Assembly: GCA_946887105.1 (NCBI GenBank)
Contig: CAMPKJ010000003.1
Location: 1 to 59,338 of the forward strand
Source: an uncultured Acidobacteriota bacterium
GTDB lineage: Bacteria; Acidobacteriota; Thermoanaerobaculia; Gp7-AA8
Direction of reading: 5' to 3'
Length of the DNA stretch: 59,338 nucleotides
Both the position numbers and the translations under genes were made by a program. Below are positions 16,729-24,897 of this stretch, piece by piece. How positions within the stretch are numbered: position 1 is the stretch's first letter; the number at the start of each line of letters is the position of its first letter. The notes beneath the pieces were generated by a model, which was not told where the DNA came from, searched no databases, and saw only the letters and a list, made by a program, of their open reading frames with translations.

Positions 16729-17808
16729 TCAGACAGGATACGCGACGACCATCAGGTCGCTGCCGAGCATCTCGACCCGATCAAACCGAAAGCGGTACGC
16801 ATCTGTCAACCGCGGCACGCCTTCTCCGCTGAAGATGGAAGGCGCCTCGGCGCCCCCGACGATGAGCGGTGCGATGAACAGGATCATCTTCTGCCACAAC
16901 CCGCGGCGGATCACTTCCGAGTGCACGATCGCGCCGCCTTCGACCATCACCGACCGGATCCCGCGTGCGTGCAGCTCGCCGAACACGCGCTCGAGATCGA
17001 AGCGGTCGTCGATGCCGCCGGGGGAGGCGATCACTTCGAGACTCGGGGAGGCGCTGTAGCGCGATGGCGCGCCGGTGAAGAGGATCGTGCTCCCGCCGTC
17101 GGTGAGGATCTGCGCGTGCGGCGGGACGTCGCCGTCGCCATCGAGTACGACGCGCGTCCACGGCGTTCCGTCGCCGGCCAGGCCGAGCCTTCGCGTGAGG
17201 CGCGGATTGTCGCTCTTGACGGTGCCGCTGCCGACGACGATCGCGTCGTACTCCTCGCGCAGCGCCAGGCTGGCCGCGCGCGCGTCCTCGGACGTGATCC
17301 ATTGCGATTCGCGCGCGATGGTGGCCAGCTTGCCGTCGAGCGTCATGCCCGCCTTCACGAGCACGAACGGCCGCTGGTGCGTCACCGACCAGACGAACTT
17401 TTCGTTCAACCGCCGCGCCTCCGATTCGAGCACGCCCGTCGTGACGTCGATCCCTGCCGCGCGCAGCGCCGCGATGCCACGCCCATTCACGATCTCGTGC
17501 GGATCCTCCATCGCCACGACCACGCGCGCGAGGCCCGCGGCGATCACCGCGTCGGCGCACGGGCCGGTGCGCCCGCGATGCGAGCACGGCTCGAGCGTGA
17601 CGTACATCGTCGCGCCGCGCGCATCGTCACACGCCTGCAGCGCCGCGATCTCCGCATGCGCTTCCCCGGCCCGCTGGTGCCAGCCCTCCGCGATCACCGC
17701 ACCCTCGCGCACGATCACGCATCCAACCATCGGGTTCGGACTGACCGTGTACCGTCCGCGCTCCGCGAGCGCGAGCGCGCGATGCATGAAGGATTCGTCG
17801 GGTTGCAC
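16729..17808 (-). CDS. ribD: bifunctional diaminohydroxyphosphoribosylaminopyrimidine deaminase / uracil reductase
   Basis: 359 residues. The N-terminal deaminase domain has the zinc sites HAEIAALQ and PCSHRGRTGPC. The C-terminal reductase begins near residue 145 (RPFVLVKAGMTLDGKLAT), with VVGSGTVKSDNPRLTRR and VEGGAIVHSEVI. It carries out the second and third steps of riboflavin synthesis. It heads the ribD-ribE operon. I looked for an FMN riboswitch in the 105 bases before the start and saw none; that gap holds the degP terminator. Confidence 0.97.
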   Translation of the reverse strand: MQPDESFMHRALALAERGRYTVSPNPMVGCVIVREGAVIAEGWHQRAGEAHAEIAALQACDDARGATMYVTLEPCSHRGRTGPCADAVIAAGLARVVVAMEDPHEIVNGRGIAALRAAGIDVTTGVLESEARRLNEKFVWSVTHQRPFVLVKAGMTLDGKLATIARESQWITSEDARAASLALREEYDAIVVGSGTVKSDNPRLTRRLGLAGDGTPWTRVVLDGDGDVPPHAQILTDGGSTILFTGAPSRYSASPSLEVIASPGGIDDRFDLERVFGELHARGIRSVMVEGGAIVHSEVIRRGLWQKMILFIAPLIVGGAEAPSIFSGEGVPRLTDAYRFRFDRVEMLGSDLMVVAYPV

Positions 17809-17864
17809 GGGGGGATTGTATGGGTTGGGGATTGCGCGTCGCCTGCTGCCTGACCCCCGACAAC

Positions 17865-17890
17865 AAAAAGGCCGCCCGAAGGCGGCCTTT
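17865..17890 (-). terminator. rho-independent terminator of degP
   Basis: Read on the minus strand, a 7-bp GGCCGCC/GGCGGCC stem, extended by A-T pairs to about 10, has a TTCG loop and ends in five T residues. It starts 24 bases after the degP stop and prevents read-through into ribD. Confidence 0.88.
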
Positions 17891-17913
17891 CAAACAGTGA
17901 TTTTTCTTCCTTC

Positions 17914-19455
17914 TTACGGAGCGGTGATGATCCGGTACGTCGAGATCGACTGACCGCCGCGTGCGGACGTGGTCACGTAGAAGCGCACGCGCTGGCCGCT
18001 CTTGATGTTTTCGACGGCACGGCGGAAGTCAGCGATGGAGTTGATCCGCTGGCCCTGCACTTCGCTGATCACGTCGCCTTCGCTGATGTTCGCCTCGCCG
18101 GCGGGGGAGACGTTCTTCACGTAGGTCACGACCACGCCGCGAACGTTTTCACCGATGCTGTGCTGGCGGCGCAGTTCGGGAGTCAGCTCCTGCACCGAGA
18201 GGCCGAGCTTGTCGCGCACCGGCTCCGACGGAGAGGACGATTCTTCCTGGTCGCCTTCGCCGTCCGGCGGGCGCTCTTCGGTCTTCGCGGTCACGACCTG
18301 GCGCTTGCCGTCGCGGAGGATCGTGATCTTCACTTCGGTGCCGACCGGAAGGTACGAGATCGTGTCGATCAGCTCGCGGTTGTTGCGGATCGGCTTGCCG
18401 TCCACTTCGACGACCACGTCGCCGTGACGGATGCCGGCCTTGTCGGCAGGCTTGCCGGGAGTGACGGCCTGCACGAGCGCACCACGCGCCTCGGGGAGGC
18501 CGAACGCTTCGCGGTACTCTTCGGTCACGTCGGCGATGTTCATGCCGAGATAGCCGCGCGTGACTTTGCCCTTCTTCAGCTGCGGGAGCAGCGTCTTGGC
18601 GGTGTTGATCGGCGTGGCGAAGCCGATGCCCTGCGCGCCGCCGCCACGGATGGCGGTGTTGATGCCCACCACTTCGCCGGCGATGTTGAGCAGCGGACCG
18701 CCGGAGTTGCCGAAGTTGATGGCGGCGTCGGTCTGGATGAAGTTCTCGAACGAGGACGTCTCGAGGCTCAAGCCGAGCGAGCGGCCCTTCGCGGAGACGA
18801 CGCCGACGGTGAGCGTGTTCTCGAATGCGAACGGATTGCCGATCGCGATCGCCCAGTCACCCTTGCGGATGCGCTCGGAGTCGCCGAGGCGGATGTAGGG
18901 GAGCTCCTGGTTCACGTCGATCTTCAGCAGCGCGATGTCGGTGGCGGGATCGCGTCCGACGATGGTGGCCGGGATGGTGCGGCCGCCGTTGCCGTTCTCG
19001 TCGGAGCCGTAGTGCACTTCGACTTTCGTCGCGCCTTCGATGACGTGGTTGTTGGTGAGGATGTAGCCGTCGGGCGAGATGATGAAGCCGGAGCCGCCGC
19101 TTTCCTGCCGGCGCACATCGTCTTCCTCGTCCGGCCGCTGGCCGCGGCGGCGCGGATCGCTCGGATCGGGGAAGAAGAACTCGAACGGATCGACGCCGAA
19201 GTTGCGGCGGCGCTGCTCGCTCATCTTCACGATCTCGGTGGAGCGCACCGAGACCACCGTGGGCATGACCCGCGCGGCGACGTCGGCGAACGATGGGATC
19301 GTCACCGCGGTGACGGGGCCCTGAGGGCCCTGCATGGTCGTCTGCGCTTTCGACGTCCGCATCAAGCCGAGATCGGCGCTGATGAGAATCCCGAAAGCCA
19401 CCGACGCGATGACGATGGCAATCGTCGAAAGGATGCGTTTGGTGGATGCATTCAT
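17914..19455 (-). CDS. degP: Do/HtrA-family periplasmic serine protease
   Basis: 513 residues. Starting at ATG 19455 (MNASTKRIL) puts AGGAGG upstream and a membrane anchor or uncleaved signal at residues about 7-28. The trypsin-like domain has the full triad: His in ILTNNHVIEGA, Asp in ATDIALLKID, Ser in NFGNSGGPLL. Two PDZ domains follow, the first near residue 300 (GYLGMNI), the second near 415 (LGLSVQEL), separated by an acidic Glu/Ser-rich linker. It degrades or refolds damaged envelope proteins. An ECF-type promoter precedes it. DegP, DegQ or DegS-like naming is uncertain; two PDZ domains favour DegP/DegQ. Confidence 0.93.
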   Translation of the reverse strand: MNASTKRILSTIAIVIASVAFGILISADLGLMRTSKAQTTMQGPQGPVTAVTIPSFADVAARVMPTVVSVRSTEIVKMSEQRRRNFGVDPFEFFFPDPSDPRRRGQRPDEEDDVRRQESGGSGFIISPDGYILTNNHVIEGATKVEVHYGSDENGNGGRTIPATIVGRDPATDIALLKIDVNQELPYIRLGDSERIRKGDWAIAIGNPFAFENTLTVGVVSAKGRSLGLSLETSSFENFIQTDAAINFGNSGGPLLNIAGEVVGINTAIRGGGAQGIGFATPINTAKTLLPQLKKGKVTRGYLGMNIADVTEEYREAFGLPEARGALVQAVTPGKPADKAGIRHGDVVVEVDGKPIRNNRELIDTISYLPVGTEVKITILRDGKRQVVTAKTEERPPDGEGDQEESSSPSEPVRDKLGLSVQELTPELRRQHSIGENVRGVVVTYVKNVSPAGEANISEGDVISEVQGQRINSIADFRRAVENIKSGQRVRFYVTTSARGGQSISTYRIITAP

Positions 19456-19554
19456 ATGTTGTGATTCCTCCTGGGAGTTCGGGACGGAGCCGTGTTGGCC
19501 CCTGCGTGCACCACAAGTGCCAGCGGCGTGAGGCCATTCCCGCTGAACCATTCA

Positions 19555-19579
19555 GACGTTCCAGCGGCGCGAATGTTCC
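19555..19579 (-). promoter_or_regulatory. ECF/sigmaE-type promoter of degP
   Basis: On the minus strand GGAAC (19575-19579), 16 bases, then CGTC (19555-19558) within GTCTGA. This matches the common ECF pattern GGAAC-N16-CGTC. It lies about 100 bases before the degP start, and HtrA genes are classic sigmaE targets. Confidence 0.6.
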
Positions 19580-19608
19580 GCTCTCCGGACGTTACGTTCG
19601 TGCAACGC

Positions 19609-19633
19609 AAAAAGGCCTCGCTCGCGCGAGGCC
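19609..19633 (-). terminator. rho-independent terminator of glsB
   Basis: Minus-strand GGCCTCGC, loop GCGA, GCGAGGCC, then five T residues. It sits 36 bases past the glsB stop and just upstream of the degP promoter. Confidence 0.85.
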
Positions 19634-19668
19634 GGTCTCCAGGGGGAGGATTCCGAGGGGTGGCGCCG

Positions 19669-19923
19669 TCAGACGACCGCTCGTCTGCCGACGATGAGGC
19701 GATAGATGAAGAGCAGGACCACGGCGCCGATGATCGAGCCGATCCAGCCTGCTGCCTGTTGCTCCCGTCCCAGCAGCGTAGTGGCCAGGAAACCGCCCAC
19801 GAACGAGCCGGCGATGCCGAGAAGAATGGTGACGATCCAACCACCCGGGTCCCGTCCCGGCATCAAGAACTTCGCGATCGCGCCAACGACGAGACCGAAC
19901 AGGATCCATCCTAAGAATTCCAT
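19669..19923 (-). CDS. GlsB/YeaQ/YmgE-family stress membrane protein
   Basis: 84 residues, three hydrophobic segments: FLGWILFGLVVGAIAKFL, WIVTILLGIAGSFVGGFLAT, and IIGAVVLLFIYRLIV. The GRDPGGW loop between the first two is the family hallmark (transglycosylase-associated protein family). Homologues are small general-stress inner-membrane proteins of unknown mechanism. GGAGG precedes the ATG by five bases. It lies upstream of degP on the same strand but has its own terminator. Confidence 0.92.
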   Translation of the reverse strand: MEFLGWILFGLVVGAIAKFLMPGRDPGGWIVTILLGIAGSFVGGFLATTLLGREQQAAGWIGSIIGAVVLLFIYRLIVGRRAVV

Positions 19924-20014
19924 ACGTTCCTCCAGTTTGAGCGTCCCGGCCGATGCGGCCGCGACGGGTTACGGTTGAGCACAAGGAGTGCCAGACGGGA
20001 CGGACGGGGGCGGG

Positions 20015-20108
20015 GTCTCAAAGTCGCAAAGTCTCAAAGTCTCAAAGGAGAGACCGAAGCGCCCTGAGCCTTTCGCTTTGAGGCTTTGAGACTTTGCGAC
20101 TTTGAGAC
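20015..20108. repeat. tandem-unit palindrome B (8-bp GTCTCAAA/GTCGCAAA family)
   Basis: Arms of 33 bases at 20015-20047 and 20076-20108, loop 28 bases. Both arms carry the units in the same order (TCTC, TCGC, TCTC, then TCTC or CCTC variants) with one mismatch. It fills the divergent gap between glsB and pfkA. Confidence 0.95.
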
Positions 20109-20114
20109 TATCGT
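20086..20114 (+). promoter_or_regulatory. candidate pfkA promoter built into the palindrome
   Basis: TTGAGA (20086-20091) lies in the right arm of palindrome B. It is followed by a 17-base spacer and TATCGT (20109-20114). The -10 begins 13 bases before the ATG at 20122, so the transcript would be nearly leaderless. Confidence 0.4.
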
Positions 20115-20121
20115 CGCGCGC

Positions 20122-21186
20122 ATGAAACGCATCGGCATCCTCACCGGCGGCGGTGATTGTCCGGGACTGAACGCGGTGATCCGCGCGGCGGTGCGCACGC
20201 TCGTGCGCGATCATGGGATGGAGGCGGTGGGCATCCAGCTCGGCTTCGAAGGGCTGCTCACGCGGGCCATCGTTCCGCTCACGCTCGAGTCGATCCGCGG
20301 CATCCTGCCGAAGGGCGGCACGCTGCTCCGTACGACCAATCGCGGCAATCCGTTCGACTACCCGCTGCCGGACGGCGGCAGCGCGGACCGGTCGCCGGAA
20401 GTCATCGCGAACGTGCGCGAGCTCGGCATCGACGGCATCATCGCCATCGGCGGCGACGGCACGCTCAAGATCGCCCAGCGCCTCTGCGACATGGGCATCC
20501 CGATGGTGGCCGTGCCGAAGACCATCGACAACGACCTCGCCGCCACCGACTACACGTTCGGATTCCACACCGCCGTGGCGGTGGCCACCGATGCCGTCGA
20601 CCGGCTGCACAGCACCGCCGAAAGCCACGACCGCGTGATGATCCTCGAGGTCATGGGACGCAACGCCGGCTGGATCGCGCTCTACGCGGGCATCGCCGGC
20701 GGCGCGGACATCATCCTCATTCCGGAGATGCCGTACAGCCCGGACGAGATCGTGGCCACCATTCGCGAGCGGCAGCGCGAGGGAGCGAAGTTCGACATCA
20801 TCGTCGTGGCCGAGGGCGCTACGCGCAGCGGGGGCGAAGAGGCATACGTCGACCCGATCACGAAGCGCCTGGGCGGCATCGCCTATCAGGTCGCCCAGGA
20901 CATCCAGCAGCACATCGATCTCGAAATCCGCGTGACCGTGCTCGGACACGTGCAGCGCGGCGGCTCGCCGATCGCATTCGATCGCATTCTGGCCAGCCGC
21001 TTCGGCAAAGCCGCCGGCGACCTGGCCGCGAATGAACACTTCGGCCGGATGGTTGCGGTACGCGGCGACGAGATCATCTCCGTGCCGATCGCGGACGCCG
21101 TTTCGCGGCCGAAGTACGTCGATCCACGCGGACAGATGGTCCGGACCGCGCGCAGTCTCGGCATCTCGTTCGGCGACGGCGCCTAA
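20122..21186 (+). CDS. pfkA: 6-phosphofructokinase, PfkA family
   Basis: 354 residues. Start MKRIGILTGGGDCPGLNAVI is the nucleotide-site glycine loop. GGDGTLKIA holds a glycine at the position (E. coli 104) that is aspartate in pyrophosphate-dependent enzymes. PKTIDNDLAATDYTFGF holds lysine at the position (124) that is glycine in classical ATP enzymes. This Gly/Lys mix is known in the group III PFKs such as actinomycete ATP enzymes, so ATP use is my prediction. GGSPIAFDRILASRFG near the end is also conserved. It phosphorylates fructose 6-phosphate in glycolysis. No Shine-Dalgarno site; the apparent upstream extension is palindrome sequence. Confidence 0.95.
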   Translation: MKRIGILTGGGDCPGLNAVIRAAVRTLVRDHGMEAVGIQLGFEGLLTRAIVPLTLESIRGILPKGGTLLRTTNRGNPFDYPLPDGGSADRSPEVIANVRELGIDGIIAIGGDGTLKIAQRLCDMGIPMVAVPKTIDNDLAATDYTFGFHTAVAVATDAVDRLHSTAESHDRVMILEVMGRNAGWIALYAGIAGGADIILIPEMPYSPDEIVATIRERQREGAKFDIIVVAEGATRSGGEEAYVDPITKRLGGIAYQVAQDIQQHIDLEIRVTVLGHVQRGGSPIAFDRILASRFGKAAGDLAANEHFGRMVAVRGDEIISVPIADAVSRPKYVDPRGQMVRTARSLGISFGDGA

Positions 21187-21190
21187 AAGC

Positions 21191-21284
21191 GGTTCCTCGG
21201 AGTTCCTCGGAGTGCCTCGGTTCCTCGGCGATCGTTGCACCCGAGGAACTCCGAGGCACTCCGAGGCACCCGAGGAACTCCGAG
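21191..21284. repeat. tandem-unit palindrome C (GTTCCTCGGA family)
   Basis: Left arm 21191-21228 is built of TTCCTCGGAG and TGCCTCGGAG units; right arm 21241-21284 has their reverse complements. It lies between pfkA and the enoyl-CoA hydratase gene, same strand. TAGAAT (21287-21292) right after it is a possible -10 for the next gene. Confidence 0.95.
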
Positions 21285-21325
21285 AATAGAATGCAACCCC
21301 AATACGAAGCAGGAGACGAAACGAA

Positions 21326-22126
21326 ATGGCTGGAAACCTGATTGATTACCGTGTGGAGAAGGGCGTCGCGATCTTCGAGCTGAACGATCCGCCGGCGAAC
21401 ACCTACACGTACGAAATGAACCGCGAGCTGGATGAATGCATCCTGCGCGCGCGCATGGATGACGAGGTGCACGTGATCGTCCTGCGCGGCGCGGGCGACA
21501 AGTTCTTCTCCGCCGGCGCGAACATCAAGATGCTCTCCGAGGTCACGCCGGGCTTCAAGTACTACTTCTGCCTGCATGCGAACGAGACGCTGAACCGTCT
21601 CGAGCAGACCCCGAAGCTGGTCATCGCCGCGCTGAACGGACACACCGTCGGCGGCGGTCTGGAGATCGCCATGGCCGCCGACCTCCGCATCGCGCTCAAG
21701 GATGCGGGCAAGGTCGGACTGCCCGAGGTCTCGCTCGGCGTCCTTCCGGGCACCGGCGGCACGCAGCGCCTCTCGCGCATCGTCGGCAAGTCGAAGTCGA
21801 TCGAGCTGATGATCGAAGGCGGTCTGTTCTCGTTCGAAGAAGCCGAACGCCTCGGCATCATCAACTACGTCTGGCCCGCCGAAGAGAACGGGCAGAAGTG
21901 GTGGGATCGCGTGATGGAGTACGCCACGAGCTTCTGCCCGCCCAACAAAGCGGCCAAAGCCGTCGGCCGCATCAAACGCTCCGTCCAGAGCGGCGCCGAG
22001 ATCCCGTTCGAATCCGCACTGGCCCTCGAGCGCGAGCTCCAGCAGCAACTCTTCCAGAGCGAAGACGCGAAGGAAGGGCTGGGGGCGTATAACCAAAAGA
22101 GGAAGCCGTCGTTCGCCGGACGCTGA
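21326..22126 (+). CDS. enoyl-CoA hydratase/isomerase family protein
   Basis: 266 residues, crotonase fold. The oxyanion-hole segments are FFSAGANIKML near residue 63 and NGHTVGGGLEIAMAADLRIA near 107. The region LPEVSLGVLPGTGGTQRLSR carries the usual glutamate-containing motif, though only one of the two hydratase glutamates is evident by eye, so isomerase or another crotonase activity is possible. Acts on acyl-CoA thioesters, probably in fatty-acid or amino-acid breakdown. AGGAGA precedes the ATG. The stop codon sits in the loop of a 12-bp hairpin. Confidence 0.9.
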   Translation: MAGNLIDYRVEKGVAIFELNDPPANTYTYEMNRELDECILRARMDDEVHVIVLRGAGDKFFSAGANIKMLSEVTPGFKYYFCLHANETLNRLEQTPKLVIAALNGHTVGGGLEIAMAADLRIALKDAGKVGLPEVSLGVLPGTGGTQRLSRIVGKSKSIELMIEGGLFSFEEAERLGIINYVWPAEENGQKWWDRVMEYATSFCPPNKAAKAVGRIKRSVQSGAEIPFESALALERELQQQLFQSEDAKEGLGAYNQKRKPSFAGR

Positions 22127-22138
22127 GCGTCCGGCGAA
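22112..22138. other. perfect 12-bp hairpin with the stop codon as its loop
   Basis: TTCGCCGGACGC, loop TGA, GCGTCCGGCGAA. The three-base loop (22124-22126) is the stop codon of the enoyl-CoA hydratase gene. No T-run follows; palindrome D starts at the next base. Confidence 0.85.
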
Positions 22139-22209
22139 GTTGTCGGTTGTCGGTTGTCTGGGACTTTGCGCCTGAACGACAACTCACAGACAACCGACAA
22201 CTGACAACC
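22139..22209. repeat. tandem-unit palindrome D (7-bp GTTGTCG family)
   Basis: Left arm GTTGTC(G)-repeats at 22139-22160, right arm 22187-22209, loop 26 bases, one mismatch in 22 paired bases. Both arms end inward in GTTGTCTG. Lies between the enoyl-CoA hydratase and aldo/keto reductase genes. Confidence 0.95.
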
Positions 22210-22221
22210 CGATAACCATTC

Positions 22222-23325
22222 ATGCGATATCGAAACCTACACAACACAAACTTGGCCATTTCCGAGCTCGGTCTCGGCACATGGACGCTCACAACCGGTT
22301 GGTGGGGGACGTACACGGATGCCGAGGCGGAGCGGATCGTGCGGGCGGCGATCGCGCGCGGGATCAACTACATCGACACGGCGGACGCGTACGGCAACGG
22401 CAGGGGAGAGACGTTCCTCGCGCCGGTGCTGCGCGATCATCGGGATCTCGTGGTCGGCACGAAGTTCGGCTACGACTTCTACAACAATCCCGAGCGTCCG
22501 CGCGGCCAGCGCGAGCTGCCGCAGGACATGTCGCCGTCGTTCATCCGCTTCGCGTGCGAGCAGTCGCTGAAGCGTCTCGGCACCGATCACATCGCCATCT
22601 ACCAGCCGCACAATCCGCGCGTCGTCACGCTGATGCAGGACGAGCATTGGGAGACGCTCGAGCAGCTGAAGAGCGAAGGGAAGATTCTGTCGTGGGGTCC
22701 GTCGCTCGGTCCCGCCATCGGATGGCGCGATGAAGGCATCTACAGCGCGGCCGTGCGCCAGGCGCCGGTCACGCAGATGATCTACAACATCCTCGAACAG
22801 GACCCGGGTCGCGAGTTCATCCTCGCGGCGGAGCGCGGTCCGTCGTACGCGGGTGTGGCCCAGGCCATGCGCGGCGAGTCGAGCAAACGCCAGTGCGAGC
22901 CGACTGCGGCGTTCGAGCCGTCGTTCCGCGCGTGGACGGTGAATCCGGCGCCGCAGTTCCTGATCCGCGTCACGCATTCGTCGGGCATGCTCGAAGGCCA
23001 CTACACGATCGACACGAAATTCGACGAGAGCGACCACCGCTCGCACAGACCGCGCGCGTGGCTCGTCGAAGGCGTGCAGAAGGTGGAACGGTTGAAGCCG
23101 ATGGCGGAGTCGCGCGGCGTGACCATGGGACAGCTCGCGCTGCTCTGGCTGTACGCGCATCCGTCGGTCCTCTCCGCGCTGCCGAACATCTACAACGAAG
23201 AGCAGCTCGACGAGTTCGCGGGCGCGTCGGAGCACGCGCCGCTCCATGACGCGGAGATGGAAGAGATCCACGCGATGTACGAGCGCGGCTTCGACGTCGT
23301 GCCGTATGTGGAAGCTACGGCTTGA
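22222..23325 (+). CDS. aldo/keto reductase
   Basis: 367 residues, AKR TIM barrel. The catalytic tetrad is visible: Asp and Tyr in YIDTADAYGNGRGE, Lys in VVGTKFGYDF, His in IYQPHNPR. Start MRYRNLHNTNLAISELGLGT is the usual first strand. It probably uses NADPH to reduce carbonyls. An insert-like region around residues 210-270 (ERGPSYAGVAQAMRGESSKR and HSSGMLEGHYTIDTKFDESD) is longer than in standard members of the YghZ/IolS-like group, so the substrate is unclear. Flanked by palindromes D and E. Confidence 0.9.
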   Translation: MRYRNLHNTNLAISELGLGTWTLTTGWWGTYTDAEAERIVRAAIARGINYIDTADAYGNGRGETFLAPVLRDHRDLVVGTKFGYDFYNNPERPRGQRELPQDMSPSFIRFACEQSLKRLGTDHIAIYQPHNPRVVTLMQDEHWETLEQLKSEGKILSWGPSLGPAIGWRDEGIYSAAVRQAPVTQMIYNILEQDPGREFILAAERGPSYAGVAQAMRGESSKRQCEPTAAFEPSFRAWTVNPAPQFLIRVTHSSGMLEGHYTIDTKFDESDHRSHRPRAWLVEGVQKVERLKPMAESRGVTMGQLALLWLYAHPSVLSALPNIYNEEQLDEFAGASEHAPLHDAEMEEIHAMYERGFDVVPYVEATA

Positions 23326-23328
23326 TTA

Positions 23329-23416
23329 GTTCCTCGGGTTCCTCGGGTTCCTCGGAGTTCCTCGGCGGGGTTGGCTCCTCCGAGGAACTCCGAGGCACCG
23401 AGGAACTCCGAGGAAC
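23329..23416. repeat. tandem-unit palindrome E (GTTCCTCGG family)
   Basis: Left arm of four GTTCCTCGG(A) units at 23329-23365, right arm at 23380-23416, loop 14 bases. It starts five bases after the aldo/keto reductase stop and ends 23 bases before the aldehyde dehydrogenase ATG. Confidence 0.95.
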
Positions 23417-23425
23417 TCAACCTGA

Positions 23426-23431
23426 TAGCAT
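23426..23431 (+). promoter_or_regulatory. TANNNT element 14 bases before the aldehyde dehydrogenase start
   Basis: TAGCAT, no Shine-Dalgarno site between it and the ATG at 23440. Suggests a leaderless transcript. Single hexamer, so weak alone. Confidence 0.3.
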
Positions 23432-23439
23432 CCGCGGCC

Positions 23440-24897
23440 ATGACTGAAGCCGCGATCCAGAACAAGCTCTTCATCAACGGCGAATTCGTCGACGCCCGCT
23501 CGGGCGAGACGTTCGCGACCATCAATCCGGCCACCGAGGAGACGATCACGAACGTGGCGTCCGCGGGGGCCGAGGATGTCGATGCGGCCGTGCAGGCGGC
23601 GCGCGCGCAGATGGAGCCCGGCTCCGAGTGGCAGAAGATGAAGCCGCGCGACCGCGCCAAGGTCATGTGGCGGCTCGCGGACCTGCTCACGTCGCGCGCG
23701 GCGGAGATCGGACGCATCGAGACCATCGACAACGGCAAACCGATCTTCGAATCGCAGTTCGTCGATACACCCTCGGCCGCGGAGTGCCTCTACTACTTCG
23801 CGGGCTGGTCGGGAAAGGTCACCGGCGAGACCATCCCGGTCGCCGACAACGCGTTCACCTACACGCTGCGTGAGCCGGTCGGCGTCGTCGGCGCGATCAC
23901 GCCGTGGAACTTCCCGCTGATGCTGGCGGTGTGGAAGATTGCGCCCGCGCTGGCGTGCGGCAACACGGTGGTCATCAAGCCGGCGTCGAATACCGCGCTG
24001 TCGCTGCTGAAGTTCGCGGAGTACGCGAAAGAAGCGGGACTGCCCGCCGGCGTGCTGAACGTGATTCCGGGACGCGGCAGCGTGGTCGGCAACGCCATCG
24101 TCGATCATCCGGGCGTCGACGCGATCGCGTTCACCGGCTCGACGGAAGTGGGCCGCCAGCTGATGGCGCGCGCGTCGAAGACGCTCAAGAAGGTGTCGCT
24201 CGAGCTCGGTGGCAAGTCGCCGAACATCGTCTTCGCCGACGCCGATCTCGATGCCGCCGCGAAAGGCGCGCTCAACGCCATCTTCTACGGCAAAGGCGAA
24301 GTCTGCGCGGCCGGCTCGCGCCTGCTCGTCGAGGAAGGCGCGCACGAAGAGTTGATGGCCAAGGTCATCGAGCGCGCGAACAAGATGACCGCCGGCGATC
24401 CGCTGCACCCGAAGACCCGCCTCGGCGCGATCGTCTCCAAAGAGCAGATGGACACCGTGCTGTCGTACATCGAGGCGGGCAAGAGCGACGGCGCGAAGCT
24501 CGTCGCCGGCGGCGCGCGCGCCGACATCGGCACCGGGAAGGGTTACTTCATCCAGCCCACCATCTTCGATGACGTGACGCCCGAACATCGCATCGCGAAG
24601 GAAGAGATCTTCGGACCGGTGCTGGCCACCATCAAGTTCAAGGACGCGGACGACGGGGTCGCCAAGGCGAATGCGACGGTGTACGGCCTCGCTGCCGCGG
24701 TCTGGACGCGCGACGTCTCGAAGGCGCATCGCGTCGCGCGCGCCGTGAAGGCGGGCACGGTCTGGGTGAACACGTACAACCTCTACGATCCGGCGCTGCC
24801 GTTCGGCGGATTCAAGGAGTCGGGATTCGGCCGCGACCAGGGACGCGATGCGCTCGAGAAGTACACGCAGACGAAGTCGGTGTGGGTAAATCTGTAG
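23440..24897 (+). CDS. NAD(P)-dependent aldehyde dehydrogenase
   Basis: 485 residues, ALDH superfamily. Cofactor region PWNFPLMLAVWKIAPALACG and IAFTGSTEVGRQL. Catalytic Glu in LELGGKSPNIVF near residue 253, catalytic Cys in GEVCAAGSR near residue 288. The end PFGGFKESGFGRDQGRDALE is typical of betaine-aldehyde or retinal-type ALDHs. Oxidises an aldehyde to the acid. Start ATG 23440 (MTEAAIQNKLFINGEF); upstream in-frame codons are palindrome sequence. The 3' end overlaps the next gene by 16 bases. Confidence 0.95.
   Translation: MTEAAIQNKLFINGEFVDARSGETFATINPATEETITNVASAGAEDVDAAVQAARAQMEPGSEWQKMKPRDRAKVMWRLADLLTSRAAEIGRIETIDNGKPIFESQFVDTPSAAECLYYFAGWSGKVTGETIPVADNAFTYTLREPVGVVGAITPWNFPLMLAVWKIAPALACGNTVVIKPASNTALSLLKFAEYAKEAGLPAGVLNVIPGRGSVVGNAIVDHPGVDAIAFTGSTEVGRQLMARASKTLKKVSLELGGKSPNIVFADADLDAAAKGALNAIFYGKGEVCAAGSRLLVEEGAHEELMAKVIERANKMTAGDPLHPKTRLGAIVSKEQMDTVLSYIEAGKSDGAKLVAGGARADIGTGKGYFIQPTIFDDVTPEHRIAKEEIFGPVLATIKFKDADDGVAKANATVYGLAAAVWTRDVSKAHRVARAVKAGTVWVNTYNLYDPALPFGGFKESGFGRDQGRDALEKYTQTKSVWVNL

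Noticed and set aside
17809..17913. FMN riboswitch before ribD
   Set aside because: The gap is only 105 bases, holds the degP terminator, and lacks the conserved RFN element blocks.
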